From contig JBMFVW010000002.1 in NCBI GenBank assembly GCA_049965795.1, positions 1-64,000 of the forward strand: DNA of 64,000 nt, read 5' to 3'. The translations under genes and the position numbers were made by a program. Origin of the DNA: Acidulodesulfobacterium_A sp049965795 (GTDB lineage: Bacteria > SZUA-79 > Acidulodesulfobacterales > Acidulodesulfobacteraceae). The notes below the pieces were generated by a model, which saw only the letters and a list, made by a program, of their open reading frames with translations, ran no database searches and was not told the DNA's origin. Positions 60,580-64,000 of this stretch are shown in pieces; the stretch's first letter is position 1, and every line of letters starts with the position of its first letter.

Positions 60580-60608
60580 ACGGGAACAGAATTCAATTCT
60601 GTCCCCGT
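60580..60608. repeat. Family B palindromic repeat after thrC
   Basis: ACGGGAACAGAATT, one base, AATTCTGTCCCCGT: 29 bp with the CAATTTGTG flank on the left (60571-60579). It ends 2 bp from the thrC stop codon. Confidence 0.78.
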
Positions 60609-60610
60609 AT

Positions 60611-61678
60611 CTATATGATGCCCATTGCCTTTAGAACCGAATTTTTATCGCACGGCACCACGACAGGCTCTTTTGAAACCTTTATGGCGTTGCCGGGGTC
60701 CTTAAGTCCGTGTCCGGTAAGAGTCAAAACGCATACGGAACCTTTTTCAAAAAAGCCGCGTCCGCTGAGTTTGATTAATCCGGCAAGAGTAATCGCCGAA
60801 GCCGGTTCGCAAAAAACCCCTTCGTTTGCCGCCAGCAAAGCATAAGCCTTTAATATATCTTCGTCGCTTACCGCTTCTATTAATCCGCCGGACTCTTCTT
60901 TTGCCTCGACGGCTTTCTGCCAGCTTGCAGGATTTCCTATTCTTATAGCAGTAGCAACTGTATGAGGCTCTTTTACAATATGATTTAAAACTATAGGAGC
61001 GGCGCCTTCAGCCTGAAAACCTATCATTTTAGGAAGTTTTTTTATTTTGCCTGCGGCGAGGTATTCTTTATAGCCTTTCCAATATGCAGTTATATTTCCG
61101 GCATTTCCTACCGGCAGAATATGGTAATCCGGAGCGGAACCGAGTTCGTCGGCTATTTCAAAACTTGCGGTCTTCTGCCCTTCAAGTCTGAACGGATTTA
61201 CCGAATTGACTAAAGTAACGTCGTAATCTTTTGCTATTTCGCGCGTAATCAACAAAGCGTCATCGAAATTTCCCTGAATCTGCATGACCAACGCTCCGTG
61301 AACTAAAGCCTGAGAAAGCTTGCCGGTAGCTATTTTGCCTTCCGGTATTAAAACGAAAGATTTTATTCCCGCCCTTGCCGCATAAGCGGAAGCCGAAGCG
61401 GAAGTATTGCCGGTAGAAGCACATATTACGGCTTTGGAGCCGTCCGACAGGGCTTTTGATACCGCCATAGTCATTCCTCTGTCTTTGAAAGAACCGGTAG
61501 GATTTAAACCCTCGTATTTAAAATATATTTCTATATCTGGATTTATTATCCCGCCTAAGTTGCGGGCTTTTATGAGAGGAGTATTTCCTTCGTTTATAGT
61601 AATTATATATTTTTCGTCTATTTCCGGTAAAAATTCGCGGTATCTTTTTATTACTCCTTCGTATCTTTTAAAGACCAA
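60611..61678 (-). CDS. thrC: Threonine synthase
   Basis: 355 residues. The PLP lysine is Lys65 in LNPTGSFKDRGMTMAV; ICASTGNTSASASAYAARAG and LPVGNAGNITAYWKGYKEYL bind the cofactor phosphate. It turns O-phosphohomoserine into threonine. The start is TTG (61678-61676), just after a GGAGGGAGG run; no ATG fits better. It follows hom by 55 bp. Confidence 0.94.
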   Translation of the reverse strand: MVFKRYEGVIKRYREFLPEIDEKYIITINEGNTPLIKARNLGGIINPDIEIYFKYEGLNPTGSFKDRGMTMAVSKALSDGSKAVICASTGNTSASASAYAARAGIKSFVLIPEGKIATGKLSQALVHGALVMQIQGNFDDALLITREIAKDYDVTLVNSVNPFRLEGQKTASFEIADELGSAPDYHILPVGNAGNITAYWKGYKEYLAAGKIKKLPKMIGFQAEGAAPIVLNHIVKEPHTVATAIRIGNPASWQKAVEAKEESGGLIEAVSDEDILKAYALLAANEGVFCEPASAITLAGLIKLSGRGFFEKGSVCVLTLTGHGLKDPGNAIKVSKEPVVVPCDKNSVLKAMGII

Positions 61679-61733
61679 ACCTCCCTCCGTCAGCTTTTTA
61701 TGAGTTAGTTTTTGATTTATTTGCGCTTGCGCT

Positions 61734-63035
61734 TTACTCTATTTTGTCTTCTATCCTTAAAACCATAGTCTTGGCGGTAATAACGTCTAATTCGTCGCAT
61801 TTCTCTATGCTCTTAAACAATTCGGCTTCGTTTGCCTCATGAGTGGTTATTACTATAGGAACGGAGCCTTCGACTTTTCTGCCTTTTTGAATCATCGAGC
61901 CGATGCTTATAGAATTTTCACCCAGAATACCGGATATTTTAGACAGCACACCCGGTCTGTCCACAGCCGAAAACCTTAAATAATACCTTGAAATTATATC
62001 TTTTTTTGTTTTTATATTAAGCTTGTTTTTAATTTTAGACATAATAAAATCGCGTCTGTTTTCGCCGTTTACTATTCCTGAAACGGTTTCTACAAGATCT
62101 CCCATGACGGCGCTTGCAGTCGGATTTCCTCCCGCTCCGTAACCTGTAAGACTAAGCGGACCGGCAAACTTAGTATTGACGAGAAAAGCGTTAAAAACGC
62201 CGTCAACCTTCGATATAATGCTTGAAGACGGAATTAAAGTAGGATGCACTCTTATTTCAATTTTAGAATCTTCGTTTTTAAGAATGCCCAAAAGTTTTAT
62301 AACATAGCCGAGTTCTTTTGCAAAACCGATGTCTAACTGCGTTATATTTTCAATGCCTTCTATAATAATATCGTTCATTGACAAACTTGTCGAAAATGCG
62401 AGCCTGCCCAGAATAGCAAGTTTATGGGCACTGTCCGTGCCGTTTATGTCTAAAGACGGGTCGGCTTCGGCATATCCTTTTTCCTGCGCCTTTTTAAGAA
62501 CGTCTTCAAATTTTCCGCCTTCTTTAGTCATTTTAGACAGTATGAAATTAGACGTTCCGTTTATTATGGAATAGACCGATTTAATTTCGTCTCCGGCAAG
62601 TCCGTTTTTAATAGAACGCAACACGGGAATACCGCCGCCTACTGCAGCTTCAAATCCTATATGCACTTTTTTTGCAGCTGATTTTTTAAATATCTCTTCT
62701 CCGTGTTCGGCAAGAAGAGCTTTATTTGCGGTAATTATATTTTTACCGCCTTCTATAGCATGCAAGATAAAACTTTTTGCAGGTTCGATTCCTCCTATAA
62801 GCTCTATAACGACGTCGATATCTTCGTCGCCTATTATATCGGCGGCGCTTTTAACTAGAAGTTTTTTAATATTTTCGGGCACCGGATGGCTGCCGCCGCG
62901 GGTAAATATTTTTTTTATATTAACAGGAACCGAAAATACTTCATCGATTTCATTTTTCTGTTCCGAAAAAATGTGGTAAAAACTTGAAGCGACGGTACCG
63001 AAACCGAGAAGTCCTATATTGATAGATTTTTTCAT
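61734..63035 (-). CDS. hom: Homoserine dehydrogenase with ACT domain
   Basis: 433 residues. NAD(P)-binding GLLGFGTVASSFYHIFSEQK at the N-terminus, catalytic segment ITANKALLAEHGEEIFKKSA, FEAAVGGGIPVLRSIKNGLA and INGTSNFILSKM. The C-terminal ACT domain (RFSAVDRPGVLSKISGILGE) probably gives threonine feedback control. It reduces aspartate semialdehyde to homoserine. The ribosome site is weak. Confidence 0.96.
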   Translation of the reverse strand: MKKSINIGLLGFGTVASSFYHIFSEQKNEIDEVFSVPVNIKKIFTRGGSHPVPENIKKLLVKSAADIIGDEDIDVVIELIGGIEPAKSFILHAIEGGKNIITANKALLAEHGEEIFKKSAAKKVHIGFEAAVGGGIPVLRSIKNGLAGDEIKSVYSIINGTSNFILSKMTKEGGKFEDVLKKAQEKGYAEADPSLDINGTDSAHKLAILGRLAFSTSLSMNDIIIEGIENITQLDIGFAKELGYVIKLLGILKNEDSKIEIRVHPTLIPSSSIISKVDGVFNAFLVNTKFAGPLSLTGYGAGGNPTASAVMGDLVETVSGIVNGENRRDFIMSKIKNKLNIKTKKDIISRYYLRFSAVDRPGVLSKISGILGENSISIGSMIQKGRKVEGSVPIVITTHEANEAELFKSIEKCDELDVITAKTMVLRIEDKIE

Positions 63036-63070
63036 ATTTTTTAGTATTTTATTTTTTTATACTTCTTGCT

Positions 63071-64000
63071 TTATACGGCTTTGCGTATAAATTCATCGTT
63101 ATTTATGAAATGCTTTACTCCTTTAGACGCCTGCCTTATCCTCATCTCGTTTTCCACTAAAGCAAAACGGACGTATTCGTCGCCGTATTCTCCGAATCCT
63201 ATTCCGGGAGAAACCGCAACCTTGGCATTATCCAGCAGTAATTTAGAAAATTCTAGCGATTTAATGCCCGCATCAAGAAACTGGGCAGGTATTTTACCCC
63301 ATACAAACATGGTAGCTTTCGGTTTTTCTATATGCCAGCCCGCAAACCTGAAACTTTCTATAAGTACGTCTCTTCGTTTTTTATAGTGCGAAACCATCTC
63401 GTTTACAGCATTATGTTCCATTTCCTCGTTAAGGGCTATTATAGATGCTATCTGTATAGGCTGAAACATTCCGTAATCCAGATAGCTTTTTATCCTCGAA
63501 AGCGCATTAATAAGCGTCGGATTGCCGAGCGCATAACCGACCCTGAACCCTGCCATGCTGTAGCTTTTCGACATAGAAAAAAATTCTATTCCCACGTCTT
63601 TTGCTCCCTTTGCCTGCAAAAAACTTGGAGCTTTGTATCCGTCGAAAGTCAAATCTGCGTATGCATTGTCGTGTATTATATATATGTTGTTTTCTTTTGC
63701 AAAATCGACCAATTTTTCAAAAAACCCAAGTTCTACGGTAACAGTTGTAGGATTATGAGGAAAACTTAAAACGATAACCTTAGGTTTAGGCCAAGTCTGC
63801 TTAAGCGCCGTCATAAGATGTTCGAAAAAATCTTCGCCGGGAATTAAAGGTATGCTTCTGACGTCTCCTCCTGCAATAATAACGCTGTATGCGTGTATCG
63901 GGTAAGTCGGGTTAGGCACGAAGGCTACGTCGCCTTTATTTATAATCGCCAGCATAAGATGGCTTAATCCTTCTTTTATTCCCATAGTGACTATCGCCTC
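63071..64000 (-). CDS. Class I aminotransferase, N-terminus cut off by the window
   Basis: The frame continues past 64000 (EAIVTMGIKEG reads in from the edge), so the first part is missing; about 309 residues are visible. The PLP lysine lies in FFSMSKSYSMAGFRVGYALG, and SFPHNPTTVTVELGFFEKLV and IHDNAYADLTFDGYKAPSFL are fold motifs. It resembles the AlaC / LL-diaminopimelate aminotransferase-like group acting on alanine, glutamate or aspartate. It sits 35 bp upstream of hom, so a role in aspartate-family amino acid metabolism is plausible. Confidence 0.85.
   Translation of the reverse strand, partial: EAIVTMGIKEGLSHLMLAIINKGDVAFVPNPTYPIHAYSVIIAGGDVRSIPLIPGEDFFEHLMTALKQTWPKPKVIVLSFPHNPTTVTVELGFFEKLVDFAKENNIYIIHDNAYADLTFDGYKAPSFLQAKGAKDVGIEFFSMSKSYSMAGFRVGYALGNPTLINALSRIKSYLDYGMFQPIQIASIIALNEEMEHNAVNEMVSHYKKRRDVLIESFRFAGWHIEKPKATMFVWGKIPAQFLDAGIKSLEFSKLLLDNAKVAVSPGIGFGEYGDEYVRFALVENEMRIRQASKGVKHFINNDEFIRKAV

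Overview
The window is one 64 kb stretch of an AT-rich, Gram-negative bacterial chromosome, apparently a metagenome or draft scaffold because it holds two runs of exactly 100 N (24221-24320 and 26509-26608). Almost all genes are on the minus strand; only cbiX and a radical SAM gene are on the plus strand. The gene orders surE-pcm-rpoS, infC-rpmI-rplT-ihfA-merR, a complete dcw cluster and hom-thrC-'apgM' are of the kind seen in Deltaproteobacteria (Desulfobacterota and relatives). With a citryl-CoA-type reductive TCA cluster, a deltaproteobacterial autotroph such as the Acidulodesulfobacterales (Sva0485) is a reasonable guess, but the sequence alone does not prove it. No tRNA, rRNA or CRISPR was seen.

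Layout. 1-1.6 kb: two c-type cytochromes and apt. 1.7-7.9 kb: glycosyltransferase, rpoS-like sigma factor, pcm, surE, merR-like regulator, ihfA, rplT, rpmI and infC (infC very probably starts at a non-canonical ATA). 8-17.4 kb: bamD, a lipoprotein, alaS, recX, pilT-like ATPase, recA, cinA, pgpA. 17.5-24 kb: the rod-shape operon rodA, mrdA (PBP2), a SurA/PpiD-like protein, mreD, mreC, mreB. 24-28.8 kb: an accessory patch with both assembly gaps, an aldolase, an orphan ABC ATPase, cbiX, a radical SAM protein and a ModE-like regulator; a 41-bp inverted repeat brackets the aldolase-ABC pair. 28.8-47.7 kb: the whole division and cell-wall cluster from mraZ to ftsZ, with a probable MraZ operator. 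47.8-59.1 kb: a carbon-fixation block. 59.2-64 kb: threonine-pathway genes and an aminotransferase.

The biological highlight is 48.9-59.1 kb. Separate genes resembling citryl-CoA synthetase (ccsA, ccsB), citryl-CoA lyase (ccl), a two-subunit biotin carboxylase best read as 2-oxoglutarate carboxylase (cfiA, cfiB) and isocitrate dehydrogenase (icd) lie in one direction. They are flanked by a beta-carbonic anhydrase and a class II fructose-1,6-bisphosphatase. Together they cover both carboxylation and citrate-cleavage steps of the two-enzyme variant of the reductive TCA cycle known from Hydrogenobacter and Aquifex. The icd carries the Asp-Ile...Ala signature of NAD-dependent enzymes, and icd and the carbonic anhydrase gene share an almost identical promoter.

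Two dispersed short repeat families are scattered between genes: an about 84-bp element with AAAGGTGTCAGAT inverted ends, and a 29-bp palindrome centred on a GAATTC-like core. They often sit within a few bases of start or stop codons, and in places they have become part of a reading frame or leader.
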